From Aristophania vespae (GTDB lineage Bacteria; Pseudomonadota; Alphaproteobacteria; Acetobacterales; Acetobacteraceae): a DNA stretch of 64,000 nt. A model generated the notes under the pieces. The model searched no databases. It saw only the letters and a program-made list of their open reading frames with translations, and was not told the DNA's origin. The translations under genes and the position numbers were made by a program. This document shows positions 30,273 through 38,510 of the stretch, in pieces; the first letter of the stretch is position 1, and every line of letters starts with the position of its first letter. Location of the stretch: assembly GCF_009906835.1 (NCBI RefSeq), contig NZ_CP047652.1:195001-259000 (forward strand), given 5' to 3'.

Positions 30273-31726
30273 GTGGCTATTAGATTAGGTATTGGGGTTA
30301 TCACCTATAACCGCAAAGATATTCTGCGCCAATGCGTTGAGAATATTCGTATGCTTACACGTCATCCTTTTGAACTAATCGTCGCTGATGACGGCTCACA
30401 GGATGGGACGATTGCGTATTTAGAACGATTCAATATTCCTTATGTTACAGGTGAAAATAGGGGTATCGCCTGGAACCGGAATCGTGCCTTATGGTGGCTG
30501 AAGGAAGAAAAAAATTGCGATGTCATCCTTATTTTTGAAGATGACTGCCATCCGTGCGTTTATGGTTGGGAAGAAGAGTGGATTAAAGCTGTCGAAGCTT
30601 ATGGCCATATTAATCACATGCCAGAAATCACTTTGGAAATTGATAATGACGTTTCCTCAGGATCTGGTACGGCTGCTGATCCCTTTATTGCGCCAATGCA
30701 TCAGGCTTTTTGTGTTGGTTATCATGCCCGTGCCCTTGAATATGTTGGCTATCTTGATGTGCGTTTTCTTAAATATGGAGAAGAGCACGTAGAGCATACT
30801 CACCGTTTTTTAAGAGCAGGTTATGGGGGGCTGGCTCAATATTACACCCCAGAGCGTGGTCAGGTTTTTTATATACGGGGGGATTAACCACCCTTCCTTC
30901 AGAAACACATGGCACATCTGAAATTGTTTTGAGGAATGTAAGGCTTCATAAAGAAATTCAACGTGATCCGCTTTATCGAGCACCATGGCGCACTGATGAG
31001 CAATTATTTTTATTTCGCGAAGAAATGGAAGCTGCGCGCAGACGTCCCTCTTTAGCAGCAGTTGCACAGGACAACGCGTTTGATGTGCTTATTTCTCTTG
31101 GAGGAGATGAAAAAACAAGCTCTCTTATTCAAGAAACATTCGGCCAGGTAGGGCCGCGTTTTTTCGACGGCTTCATTACGCCGTTCCATGCATTAATTAA
31201 ACTGTTTGAGACTAATTTCAGAGATCTCTTTTCGACAACCTGTCTCTATGGTTATCACGAGGCTTTGCGGTGCCGTGATACACTTCTGATTTATCATAAT
31301 TGTCTTAAGTTAGCAGAAGGTGAGTCAGCTTCTGTTGAGATTTTTCGTGCGCAACATGAGCGTATGAAGCAGGAATATAACGCACTTTTACAAGAAATTG
31401 ACAAAATCTGTCGCGGTAAAAGTCGTGTTTTATTTGTAAGAGACTGGCGTGAAACTTTACATTATGAGGGCTCACATCGTCCACTTCATAGTGTAGCGCC
31501 TGATTTCAAGCGTTTAGCAAATGCGATAGCACAGCGTTATCCCGGGCTTGATTTTAAAATCCTGTTTACAAATTACGGTGATGCCTGCGTTGATGACCCT
31601 CGTCTCATTTTCTTTAATTTGCGCACACCAGATGTTTGCGATGACTTAAAGAAATTAAATGCCTGGAAAGATATGGCAATGCATTTAGGGCTATACATAA
31701 AAAACGAAAATATGTGGAATAATTAA
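30273..31726 (+). CDS. GT2 glycosyltransferase fused to a DUF1796-like domain (apparent frameshift)
   Basis: GTG start. Residues 1-205 form a GT2 domain: GVITYNRKDIL, VADDGSQDGT and the FEDDCHP DxD-like metal site. The frame breaks at six G (30877-30882); seven would give YIRGGLTTLPSETHGTSEIV and join the frame ending at 31726, about 485 residues in all. From about residue 270, FDVLISLGGDEKTSSLI, then FFDGFITPFHALI and later LFVRDWRE, follow the DUF1796 (papain-like) pattern. In that family the strand is usually SLGxxC; here there is no Cys at that spot, so peptidase action is unlikely. Probably a polysaccharide-modifying enzyme. Confidence 0.75.
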
Positions 31727-31753
31727 GTTCTGTCATATGAAAGGGAGAGAGAC

Positions 31754-32212
31754 ATGTTTGCCTTAAAGCCTATCATGAAATTATGCGGAATTGCGTGTTT
31801 CTTTGCCGCAACGGTGACGATTGCTCATGCTGAAGAGACAAAAGAAAACACAGCGACGAGTAATCAGGTGAGCCTAACTTTTTCTAAAGGTGAAGTGGTT
31901 TCACAACAAACAGAACAATATAAATGCACCATTAATACCAAAAAGCAGAGCGAGGAGCAGAAAACTCTTCTTAATGCCCTTCCAGAGGGAGGGGATGTGA
32001 GTGTCACCTATATCAGTGCTGACCTGTCATCTTTAGCCATATTGCCCATAGATGGTAAGACGCTTATTTTCTCCAACGTTATTGCCGCATCTGGCGCTAA
32101 ATATAGTGCTGATCGTTATATTTGGTGGAGCCAGGGTGATCAGGCTTTTTTCTCACGTGCTGATGGAAGCGAAAAAAACCAGGTTTTTTGTAAAGTGCAG
32201 TCTTCAAACTAA
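31754..32212 (+). CDS. Exported MliC/PliC-like (C-type lysozyme inhibitor) protein
   Basis: 152 residues. Start at 31754 follows AGGGAGAGAG; an internal ATG at 31775 is also possible. A signal peptide ends at AHA-E. No lipobox is seen (the Cys of KLCGIAC is inside the hydrophobic core and not followed by a lipoprotein cut pattern), so it is more PliC-like. The mature part ends with SGAKYSADRYIWWSQGDQAFF, matching the MliC SGARYxxxxxxFWxKGxEA motif, with paired cysteines in YKCTIN and FCKVQ. The family blocks lysozyme, useful for a bacterium living in an animal gut. Between the glycosyltransferase and convergent metE. Confidence 0.7.
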   Translation: MFALKPIMKLCGIACFFAATVTIAHAEETKENTATSNQVSLTFSKGEVVSQQTEQYKCTINTKKQSEEQKTLLNALPEGGDVSVTYISADLSSLAILPIDGKTLIFSNVIAASGAKYSADRYIWWSQGDQAFFSRADGSEKNQVFCKVQSSN

Positions 32213-32243
32213 ATTTTGAAGTTGGTGTAATTAATTATAAAAA

Positions 32244-32275
32244 GGCGGAAGAGACTATTCTCTTCCGCCTTTTTG
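32244..32275. terminator. Bidirectional terminator between the MliC-like gene and metE
   Basis: GGCGGAAGAG - ACTATT - CTCTTCCGCC, a perfect 10-bp stem with T-run downstream and A-run upstream, so it can serve both convergent genes. Confidence 0.92.
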
Positions 32276-32296
32276 AAAAATGCCAGTTGCTTTATT

Positions 32297-34630
32297 TTAA
32301 CCGCGCAAGCGGTGGGCTGCTTCGACCATATTAACAATAGCTGGCTTCACTTCTTCCCAACGGCGTGTTTTCAAACCGCAGTCAGGATTAACCCAAAGCT
32401 GCCGGCGGTTAACCTTTTTCTCGGCCTCTTTAAGTAGATCAACCATCTCTTCAATGCTTGGAACACGAGGTGAATGGATGTCATATACCCCAGGACCAAT
32501 TTCTGATGGATAATGATGGTGTGTAAACGCTCCTAAAAGCTCCATTTTCGAACGTGCCGTCTCAATAGAGATGACATCGGTATCCATGGCACTAATGGCA
32601 TCAATAATGTCATTAAATTCAGAATAACACATATGAGTGTGAATCTGGGTCTTATCTTCGACACCGCTTGATGTAACGCGGAAGCTTTCGACAGCCCAAT
32701 TGAGATAATGCTCCCAATCTTTACGGCGTAGGGGAAGACCTTCGCGTAATGCTGCTTCATCAATTTGAATGACCTGGCAACCTGCTTTTTCCAGATCTTG
32801 TACTTCATCGCGAATAGCAAAAGCAATTTGGCGGCACGTGACGGAGCGAGGCTGATCATCACGAACAAAAGACCAGTTGAGGATGGTAACAGGGCCTGTT
32901 AACATTCCTTTTACGGGTTTTTTCGTGCATGACTGTGCAAAACGCCACCATTCCAATGTCATGGGTGATGGGCGTGTTACATCACCAAAAATGATGGGAG
33001 GGCGTACATAGCGTGACCCGTAAGATTGGACCCAGGCATGTTTGGTGAAGACAAAACCCGATAGCTTTTCACCAAAATACTGCACCATGTCATTGCGCTC
33101 AAACTCACCATGAACGAGCACATCAAGCCCAACCTCTTCTTGCCAAGAAATGGCATCGGACGTTTGCTTTTCAAGAAAAGCATTATAATCAGCCGTGCTC
33201 AGTTCACCTTTAGCATGTTGCGCACGCGCTTTTCTGACATCTGCCGTCTGAGGGAAAGAACCAATAGTGGTCGTCGGGAAAAGAGGTAAATGAAGTGTCT
33301 CTTCCTGGGCTTTCTGGCGAGTAGGGAAAGGTGATTTCCGCTTTGCCAAATTGGGGTCTTTTTGAGCGATACGCTCTTTTACCGCGGGATTATGAATTTT
33401 TTTGGAACTTTTGCGGCTTTTAATGGCTGATTCATTTTCCGCAAGTTTATCGCGGACACTATCAGCTCCCTGGTTAAGGGCCTTTGCCAGAGTTGCTAAT
33501 TCAGCAATTTTTTGCACTGCAAAAGCAAGCCAGGATTTCACATCCGGGTCTAAGGCGGTTTCGCGTTCGAGATCAATAGGTGTATGAAGGAGCGAACAGG
33601 AAGGGGCTAAAATAAGATCACGCTTTGCAGCAACAGGCTCTAATTTCTTAAGAAGCGTGTTTAAATCAGCTTTCCAGATGTTGCGTCCGTCAATAACACC
33701 AAGAGAAAGCAGTAAATCAGGCCGTGCTTTAGCGAGAATCTCATCTAACTGTTCTGGCGCCCGTACAAGATCAACGTGAAGTCCATGTACAGGGAGAGAG
33801 AGAGCTGTTTCAAGATTATCGCCCAAAGCCCCAAAATAGGTGGTTAGCATCAATTTGAGGGATGGGACGCTGCTTGTGAGTGTTTGATATGCCTGACGGA
33901 AGGCCGTTTTGGCAGATTCGTCGAGATCTAAAACAAGAACAGGCTCGTCAATCTGAACCCAATCAGCTCCTTCTTTATGGAGATCATTTAGAACTTGGGT
34001 ATAAACGGGTAGAATTTTACCAAGGAGCTCCAGACGGTCGAATGTTTCACCGTGTGATTTTCCAAGGAGCAAAAAGCTTAGAGGGCCCAATAAAACCGGG
34101 CGTGTCTCAAAGCCTTTTGCCCGAGCTTCTCGGTATTCATCAAGAACTTTGGTAGATGTGAGTTTAAAGGTTTGATCTTTTGTAAATTCTGGCACGAGAA
34201 AATGGTAGTTCGTGTCAAACCATTTTGTCATTTCGGCGGCAGGAACATCTATTCCTTTGCCATGATCACCATGGCCGCAAGAGCAGCTTTCTTCAGAGCT
34301 TTTGCTAGCGCCGTTTGTTTGGCGTCCGCGTGCTATAGCAAAATATGTTGTCAGATCAATTTTATCGGCAACAGGACCATAAATTTTTGGAATGGCACCA
34401 ACCATAGCGCTCGTATCAAGCACATGGTCGTAAAAAGAAAAATCATTAGAAGGGAGGATATCGGCTCCCTCAGCTTTCTGCTTGGCCCATGCTTCATTAC
34501 GGAGATGAGCCGCTATGTGTTGCAGTTCAGATTCAGCACTGGTTCCTGCCCAAAAACTCTCCAAAGCTTTTTTGAGTTCTCGGCGGGCTCCAATGCGAGG
34601 AAAGCCCAATGTGGCGACGCGTACAGTCAT
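32297..34630 (-). CDS. metE: Cobalamin-independent methionine synthase
   Basis: Transfers a methyl group from 5-methyltetrahydropteroyl-triglutamate to homocysteine. 777 residues, a little longer than E. coli (753). Both TIM-barrel halves are present; the C-terminal zinc ligands sit in HTHMCYSEF (His, Cys), the following Glu and NPDCGLKTR (Cys). An insertion near residues 103-128 carries C116, C118, H120 and H123 just before AAEMTKWFDTNYH, which is not in the E. coli enzyme and could bind metal. A basic linker lies near 405-445. Start ATG has cgaggc upstream. The leader holds a candidate structured RNA and terminator; divergent from the regulator-metF pair. Confidence 0.95.
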   Translation of the reverse strand: MTVRVATLGFPRIGARRELKKALESFWAGTSAESELQHIAAHLRNEAWAKQKAEGADILPSNDFSFYDHVLDTSAMVGAIPKIYGPVADKIDLTTYFAIARGRQTNGASKSSEESCSCGHGDHGKGIDVPAAEMTKWFDTNYHFLVPEFTKDQTFKLTSTKVLDEYREARAKGFETRPVLLGPLSFLLLGKSHGETFDRLELLGKILPVYTQVLNDLHKEGADWVQIDEPVLVLDLDESAKTAFRQAYQTLTSSVPSLKLMLTTYFGALGDNLETALSLPVHGLHVDLVRAPEQLDEILAKARPDLLLSLGVIDGRNIWKADLNTLLKKLEPVAAKRDLILAPSCSLLHTPIDLERETALDPDVKSWLAFAVQKIAELATLAKALNQGADSVRDKLAENESAIKSRKSSKKIHNPAVKERIAQKDPNLAKRKSPFPTRQKAQEETLHLPLFPTTTIGSFPQTADVRKARAQHAKGELSTADYNAFLEKQTSDAISWQEEVGLDVLVHGEFERNDMVQYFGEKLSGFVFTKHAWVQSYGSRYVRPPIIFGDVTRPSPMTLEWWRFAQSCTKKPVKGMLTGPVTILNWSFVRDDQPRSVTCRQIAFAIRDEVQDLEKAGCQVIQIDEAALREGLPLRRKDWEHYLNWAVESFRVTSSGVEDKTQIHTHMCYSEFNDIIDAISAMDTDVISIETARSKMELLGAFTHHHYPSEIGPGVYDIHSPRVPSIEEMVDLLKEAEKKVNRRQLWVNPDCGLKTRRWEEVKPAIVNMVEAAHRLRG

Positions 34631-34766
34631 TCTTTGCCTCGTGACATATTGACGGGATTAATGGAGGAAAAAAAATCTAGAGAGCCAAAAACTCAATTCT
34701 TCTGCTTTTCTTCTTCCTGGTCATCCAGCCAAGGTTACCTATCTGTTGTAAAAGTAGTTCGTTAAC

Positions 34767-34802
34767 AAAAAACAAACCCTTTTATCACTGTCGTGAAAAG
34801 GG
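34767..34802 (-). terminator. Intrinsic terminator inside the metE upstream region (candidate attenuator)
   Basis: On the minus strand CCCTTTTCAC - GACA - GTGATAAAAGGG forms a 10-bp stem with a 2-nt bulge, followed by TTTGTTTTTT. It lies about 137 nt before the metE start and in the direction of metE, so it would stop transcripts before the gene. No gene ends here on the minus strand, which argues for attenuation rather than ordinary termination. Confidence 0.7.
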
Positions 34803-34816
34803 GAAGGCTTAAGTTA

Positions 34817-34887
34817 CTGCCACTTTTTGCATGAGCACCGGAGATGAATCTCTCCAATGCATCACGTCATGTAAGTGTGAGTGGCAG
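34817..34887 (-). ncRNA. Candidate structured leader RNA (riboswitch-like) upstream of metE
   Basis: Read on the minus strand: outer helix CTGCCACT/AGTGGCAG (8 bp, 34880-34887 with 34817-34824), then CATGA/TCATG, a six-base bulge, and an inner 10-bp stem GCATTGGAGA/TCTCCGGTGC closed by GATTCA. The inner stem has two G-U pairs on the minus strand that become C-A mismatches on the plus strand, so the fold favours a minus-strand RNA. A terminator follows 13 nt later. I could not match it to the SAM, SAH or cobalamin riboswitch consensus. No promoter was fixed. Confidence 0.45.
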
Positions 34888-34903
34888 GAGTTTCAAAAAG
34901 TGT

Positions 34904-34915
34904 CAATAGCTATTG
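34904..34915. promoter_or_regulatory. Palindromic candidate operator between metE and the regulator gene
   Basis: CAATAGCTATTG is a perfect 12-bp palindrome 33 nt before the ArsR-methyltransferase start. It overlaps a minus-strand TTGACA (34901-34906) that could be a -35 element. As ArsR-type regulators bind short inverted repeats, self-control by the adjacent product and joint control of metE is a reasonable guess. Confidence 0.45.
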
Positions 34916-34947
34916 CACATATAAATAAGTCGTTATATAGGATTTTT

Positions 34948-35928
34948 ATGGATCAAGCGATCACCATCTTTCAAGCTCTTTCGGAGCCTACGCGCCTAAG
35001 GATGTTACAGCTCCTCCGGGAGATGGAATTATCTGTGGGCGAGCTTGCTCAGGTTCTGGGGCAGAGTCAGCCACGTGTTTCACGTCATGTGAGAATATTG
35101 GTCGAGTCTGGCCTTGTATGCCGCCGCAAAGAGGGGAGTTGGGTCTTTTTGACACTCGGCTCAGAAGAGATTCTAGCGCCAATTTTTGCCGCTCTTGATC
35201 AATGGCATCCCCCTGCCGAACAGGATAAGGGAGATATTTTGGCTGATCGTCAGCGTTTGCAGGCAATTCGTAATTTGCGAGTGGATGCGGCGCAGGACTG
35301 GTTTGAAGATCATGCTGCCGAGTGGGATGCCATCCGCTCACTTTATGTTTCTGAACGTGACGTCGAAGCGGCTATTTTAAGCCTGGTAGGCTCTGCTCCT
35401 TTGGGTCAGCTTGTTGATATCGGGACTGGCACAGGGCGGATGCTTGAGCTGTTAGCCCCACAAGCTGAAAGCGCTATAGGTTTTGATCGTAGTCCATCCA
35501 TGCTGCGCCTTGCACGGTCTAAACTTGAAAATGTGCAAACGCGCCTTGGTACACGTGCAGAATTACGCCAGGGCGATTTTTATGCGCTTCCTTTAGCTAA
35601 TGAGGCGGTTGATTTAGCCATTATGCACCAGGTTTTGCGTTACGCGCAGCACCCGGCCTCAGTTTTGGCAGAAGCAGCTCGACTCCTTGCGCCGGGGGGA
35701 CGCCTTCTGGTTGTCGATTTTGCCACACATAATCGAGAGGACTTACGCACGCGTGACGCGCATGCCTCTCTTGGGTTTAGCGACCAGCATATGGATGAAT
35801 GGTTCAAACAGGCTGGTTTAAAAACAACACCGCCATTGGCCTTAGAGGGCGAACTGACGGTGAAACTTTGGCTTGGGCAACTTCTTTCAAAAACAGAAAG
35901 TACTAAAGCCTTATATCCGCGAGAATAA
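34948..35928 (+). CDS. ArsR-family regulator fused to a SAM-dependent methyltransferase domain
   Basis: 326 residues from the ATG at 34948 (MDQAITIFQALSEP); an open frame upstream to 34831 covers the leader and is unlikely to be translated. The winged-helix ArsR domain is at about 1-95 (LSEPTRLRMLQLL, LGQSQPRVSRHVRIL); no metal-binding Cys set is seen. The methyltransferase domain is at about 130-300 with motif I VDIGTGTGRMLELL and acidic GFDRSPSM. Fusions of this kind in Alphaproteobacteria lie next to metF or other methionine-cycle genes, and SahR-type regulators of this group respond to S-adenosylhomocysteine; that role here is inferred from context. metF follows after 15 nt. Confidence 0.85.
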   Translation: MDQAITIFQALSEPTRLRMLQLLREMELSVGELAQVLGQSQPRVSRHVRILVESGLVCRRKEGSWVFLTLGSEEILAPIFAALDQWHPPAEQDKGDILADRQRLQAIRNLRVDAAQDWFEDHAAEWDAIRSLYVSERDVEAAILSLVGSAPLGQLVDIGTGTGRMLELLAPQAESAIGFDRSPSMLRLARSKLENVQTRLGTRAELRQGDFYALPLANEAVDLAIMHQVLRYAQHPASVLAEAARLLAPGGRLLVVDFATHNREDLRTRDAHASLGFSDQHMDEWFKQAGLKTTPPLALEGELTVKLWLGQLLSKTESTKALYPRE

Positions 35929-35943
35929 AGGATTTGACGTTAA

Positions 35944-36822
35944 ATGCCTGCTTATCATAACGCCGGGCATCGGCCCGAAATTTCTTTTGAATTTTTTCCA
36001 GCTAAAACTAAAGAGGGCCATGTGGCCCTCTTAGAAACAGCTCGAAATCTTGCTTCTTTAAGTCCAAGCTTTATGTCTGTGACTTATGGAGCAGGAGGCT
36101 CTACCCAGGAGCGGACATTAGAAACGCTAAGCGATATGGCAAGTGAGCTCAGCGTGCCACTTGCCGGGCATTTAACGTGCGTTGGGGCTTCTAAAGATGA
36201 AGTGCATAAAGTAGCGCAGGCTTATTGGGATGCAGGAATAAAGCATATTCTCGCCCTAAGGGGTGATCCGCCACCTGTAAATGGTAAACCCACCGCCTTT
36301 CAGCCGCACCCTCAAGGTTATAAGTCTGCGTGCGAGCTTGTTAAGGGCTTAAAAAAACTTGCCCCTTTTAAAATTTCTGTTGCGGCTTATCCCGAAACAC
36401 ATCCGCAGGCCATTAGCTCAGAAGCAGATATTGATAATTTAAAACGTAAATTTGATGCTGGGGCTGATCAGGCCATAACGCAGTTTTTTTTCTCTCCTGA
36501 AGCCTTTTTAAAATTTCGTGATAAATTATCAAAAATAGGTGTAGATAAAGCCGTTATTCCTGGGATTTTACCTATTAGTAATGCTGAGCAGGCATGGAAG
36601 TTTGCAACAATATGTGGTGCAGCCGTGCCAAAAGAGTTACGTGATTTGTTTGAAGGGGTGGATGAATATCCTGCCGTGCGGACTCGTCTTGCTGCTGCTA
36701 TTGCAGACCGGATATGCCAAACTTTGCGTTCTGAAGGGGTGGAGCATTTCCATTTCTATACCCTAAATAAAAGTGCTGCTTCTACGAGTTTGTCTCTCTT
36801 GTTAGGGCGGCATTTATCTTAA
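35944..36822 (+). CDS. metF: 5,10-methylenetetrahydrofolate reductase
   Basis: Makes the methyl donor used by MetE. 292 residues, the usual length. ISFEFFPAKTKEG carries the catalytic Glu; SVTYGAGGST, HLTCVG and LALRGDPP are the FAD and folate segments, and AITQFFFSPEAF follows. It lies 15 nt after the regulator gene, probably in one transcript, so the regulator controls its own operon and possibly divergent metE. Confidence 0.96.
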   Translation: MPAYHNAGHRPEISFEFFPAKTKEGHVALLETARNLASLSPSFMSVTYGAGGSTQERTLETLSDMASELSVPLAGHLTCVGASKDEVHKVAQAYWDAGIKHILALRGDPPPVNGKPTAFQPHPQGYKSACELVKGLKKLAPFKISVAAYPETHPQAISSEADIDNLKRKFDAGADQAITQFFFSPEAFLKFRDKLSKIGVDKAVIPGILPISNAEQAWKFATICGAAVPKELRDLFEGVDEYPAVRTRLAAAIADRICQTLRSEGVEHFHFYTLNKSAASTSLSLLLGRHLS

Positions 36823-36857
36823 AAATTAAATAGATTAAGCTCCCTTTTTTCTGCTAT

Positions 36858-36900
36858 CTCCCTATAATAAATAGTGTAATAATATATTGGTTATAGGGAG
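36858..36900 (+). promoter_or_regulatory. Inverted repeat enclosing the ribosome-binding site of the MBL-fold gene
   Basis: CTCCCTATAA (36858-36867) and TTATAGGGAG (36891-36900) are perfect 10-bp inverted repeats, 23 nt apart. The right arm contains AGGGAG, the ribosome-binding site six nt before the ATG. In RNA the site would be paired; in DNA the arms could be a repressor operator. Confidence 0.5.
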
Positions 36901-36906
36901 ACTGAT

Positions 36907-37836
36907 ATGACCAAAGACCTGGCCCTCAAGGAAGCTTCTGCGCAGATTAGGAGAGTGCTGGCTGGCTCAGCAATTTCTCCCATAATTCGTACTTTTTTCG
37001 ATGAGGCGACTTTTACAGCAAGTCACGTTGTGTCCTGCCCCAAAACGCGCTGTGCTGCCGTGATCGATAGTGTGTTGGATTATGACCCTGCTTCGGGCCG
37101 CACTTCTTTTGCCTCTGCTGAGCAAATTGTTGCCTATGTCAAAAAAGAAGGCCTCAAAGTTGAATGGCAGCTAGAGACACATGCACATGCGGACCATCTT
37201 TCGGCTGCACCCTGGCTGCAAGAGCAAGTGGGTGGCAAATTAGCAATCGGTAAAGAAATCCTCAAAGTACAAGAGGTTTTTGGCAAAATCTTTAATGAAA
37301 ATACCGATTTTGCACGTGATGGCTCGCAGTTTGACCATCTTTTCACTGATGGTGAGCAATTTAAAATTGGTCAGCTTGATGTAACAGTGATGCATGTACC
37401 GGGCCATACCCCGGCTGATATGGCTTTTATTATCGGCGATGCCGCTTTTGTTGGCGATACGATATTTATGCCAGATTTTGGTACAGCACGAGCTGATTTT
37501 CCTGGAGGCGATGCCCGTGAACTTTATCGCTCCATTAAAAGATTACTGACTTTGCCCTCTGAAACGCGTTTATTTCTTTGCCATGATTATTTGCCCGCAG
37601 GGCGTAATCAATATCTCTGGATGACCAGCGTTGCTGAACAAAGAGAGAATAATATTCATGTTCGTGATGGCGTAAGCGAAGAAGATTTTGTCAAAATGCG
37701 GAGTACGCGTGACAAAACACTTTCAATGCCGACTCTTATTATGCCGTCAGTGCAGGTCAATATGAGAGGTGGGAATTTACCAGCGCCAGAAGAAAATGGC
37801 GTGAGCTATATCCGCATTCCTATTAACCATCTCTAA
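36907..37836 (+). CDS. Metallo-beta-lactamase-fold hydrolase, persulfide-dioxygenase-like
   Basis: 309 residues. Zinc/iron ligand motif HAHADHLSA near 94-100, further ligands in HVPGHTPADM and in GDTIFMPDFGTARADFPGG, and a last His in LFLCHDYLPAG. The DFGTAR...GG pattern and overall length resemble ETHE1/Blh persulfide dioxygenases, which oxidise glutathione persulfide in sulfide detoxification. Whether it is that enzyme or another glyoxalase-II-like hydrolase cannot be settled by eye. Convergent with infC. Confidence 0.8.
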   Translation: MTKDLALKEASAQIRRVLAGSAISPIIRTFFDEATFTASHVVSCPKTRCAAVIDSVLDYDPASGRTSFASAEQIVAYVKKEGLKVEWQLETHAHADHLSAAPWLQEQVGGKLAIGKEILKVQEVFGKIFNENTDFARDGSQFDHLFTDGEQFKIGQLDVTVMHVPGHTPADMAFIIGDAAFVGDTIFMPDFGTARADFPGGDARELYRSIKRLLTLPSETRLFLCHDYLPAGRNQYLWMTSVAEQRENNIHVRDGVSEEDFVKMRSTRDKTLSMPTLIMPSVQVNMRGGNLPAPEENGVSYIRIPINHL

Positions 37837-37845
37837 AAAAGAAAA

Positions 37846-37871
37846 CCCCTATCACTTTAGCGTGATAGGGG
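37846..37871 (-). terminator. Intrinsic terminator of the thrS-infC transcript
   Basis: CCCCTATCAC and GTGATAGGGG form a perfect 10-bp stem with a six-base loop. On the minus strand it is followed by TTTTCTTTTTT, so it ends infC; the plus side lacks a T-run. Confidence 0.88.
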
Positions 37872-37901
37872 CTGTAAAAAAGTTCCTGAAGCTTAGCTGC
37901 C

Positions 37902-38438
37902 TTACCTGGGAGCGAGAATCATCACCATTTGTCGATTCTCTAAGCGGGGCATCTGCTCGGGCTTTGCAAGTTCTTCAACATCAACCCGCAAGCGTTCAAG
38001 CATCTTAAAACCAAGATCTTGGTGAGCCATTTCGCGCCCTTTAAAGCGGAGAGAAACCTTTACTTTATCACCACCTTCAAGGAAGGAAAGAACGGCTTTA
38101 CGTTTGGTCTGATAGTCATGTTCACCCGTTCCCGGGCGAATTTTGACCTCTTTAATTTCAATGACCTTTTGCTTTTTACGAGCTTCATTGCGTTTCTTTT
38201 GCTGCTCGTATTTAAACTTGCCGTAATCAAGGATCTTCGCAACGGGGGGTTCTGCGGTCGGGCTGATTTCTAATAAATCCAGCCCAGCTGCGAAAGCTCG
38301 CGCAAGAGCATCTCGCGTCTGCATTATCCCAACCATCTCGCCATCAGCATCGATAACACGGACTTGTGGCACACGGATCTCATCATTGACGCGCGGCCCC
38401 TCACGGCCAGGGGTGGCGTTTAACGGCGGTCTAGCTAT
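37902..38438 (-). CDS. infC: Translation initiation factor IF-3 (probable AUA start)
   Basis: Binds the 30S subunit and checks the initiator tRNA and start codon. About 179 residues. The N-domain [20 protein letters not shown], linker rich in Lys/Arg ([15 protein letters not shown]), and C-domain [14 protein letters not shown] are all present. No ATG or GTG lies at the right place. TTG at 38442-38444 directly abuts GGAG, which is too close. ATA at 38436-38438 lies six nt after AGGAG, and infC is known to use rare AUU, AUC or AUA starts for self-control, so I prefer ATA. Follows thrS; no rpmI or rplT nearby. Confidence 0.9.
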   Translation of the reverse strand: MARPPLNATPGREGPRVNDEIRVPQVRVIDADGEMVGIMQTRDALARAFAAGLDLLEISPTAEPPVAKILDYGKFKYEQQKKRNEARKKQKVIEIKEVKIRPGTGEHDYQTKRKAVLSFLEGGDKVKVSLRFKGREMAHQDLGFKMLERLRVDVEELAKPEQMPRLENRQMVMILAPR

Positions 38439-38510
38439 GGTCAACTCCTGTCTCTGTTCAAAATTTGCCCCTTGATAGTGAGGCAGAGAAAATAGCTCTC
38501 TTTAATTCTA

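Noticed and set aside
26150-30882. Phase variation of glycosyltransferase genes by G tracts
   Set aside because: The tracts are short (4-6) and the same lesion affects map, pyrD and rapZ, so a common technical cause is more likely.
34817-34887. Cobalamin, SAM or SAH riboswitch
   Set aside because: The conserved core sequences of those classes, as far as I can recall them, are absent on either strand.
34831-34947. N-terminal extension of the ArsR-methyltransferase protein
   Set aside because: It would cover the structured region, has no family sequence, and the ATG at 34948 begins the ArsR domain exactly.
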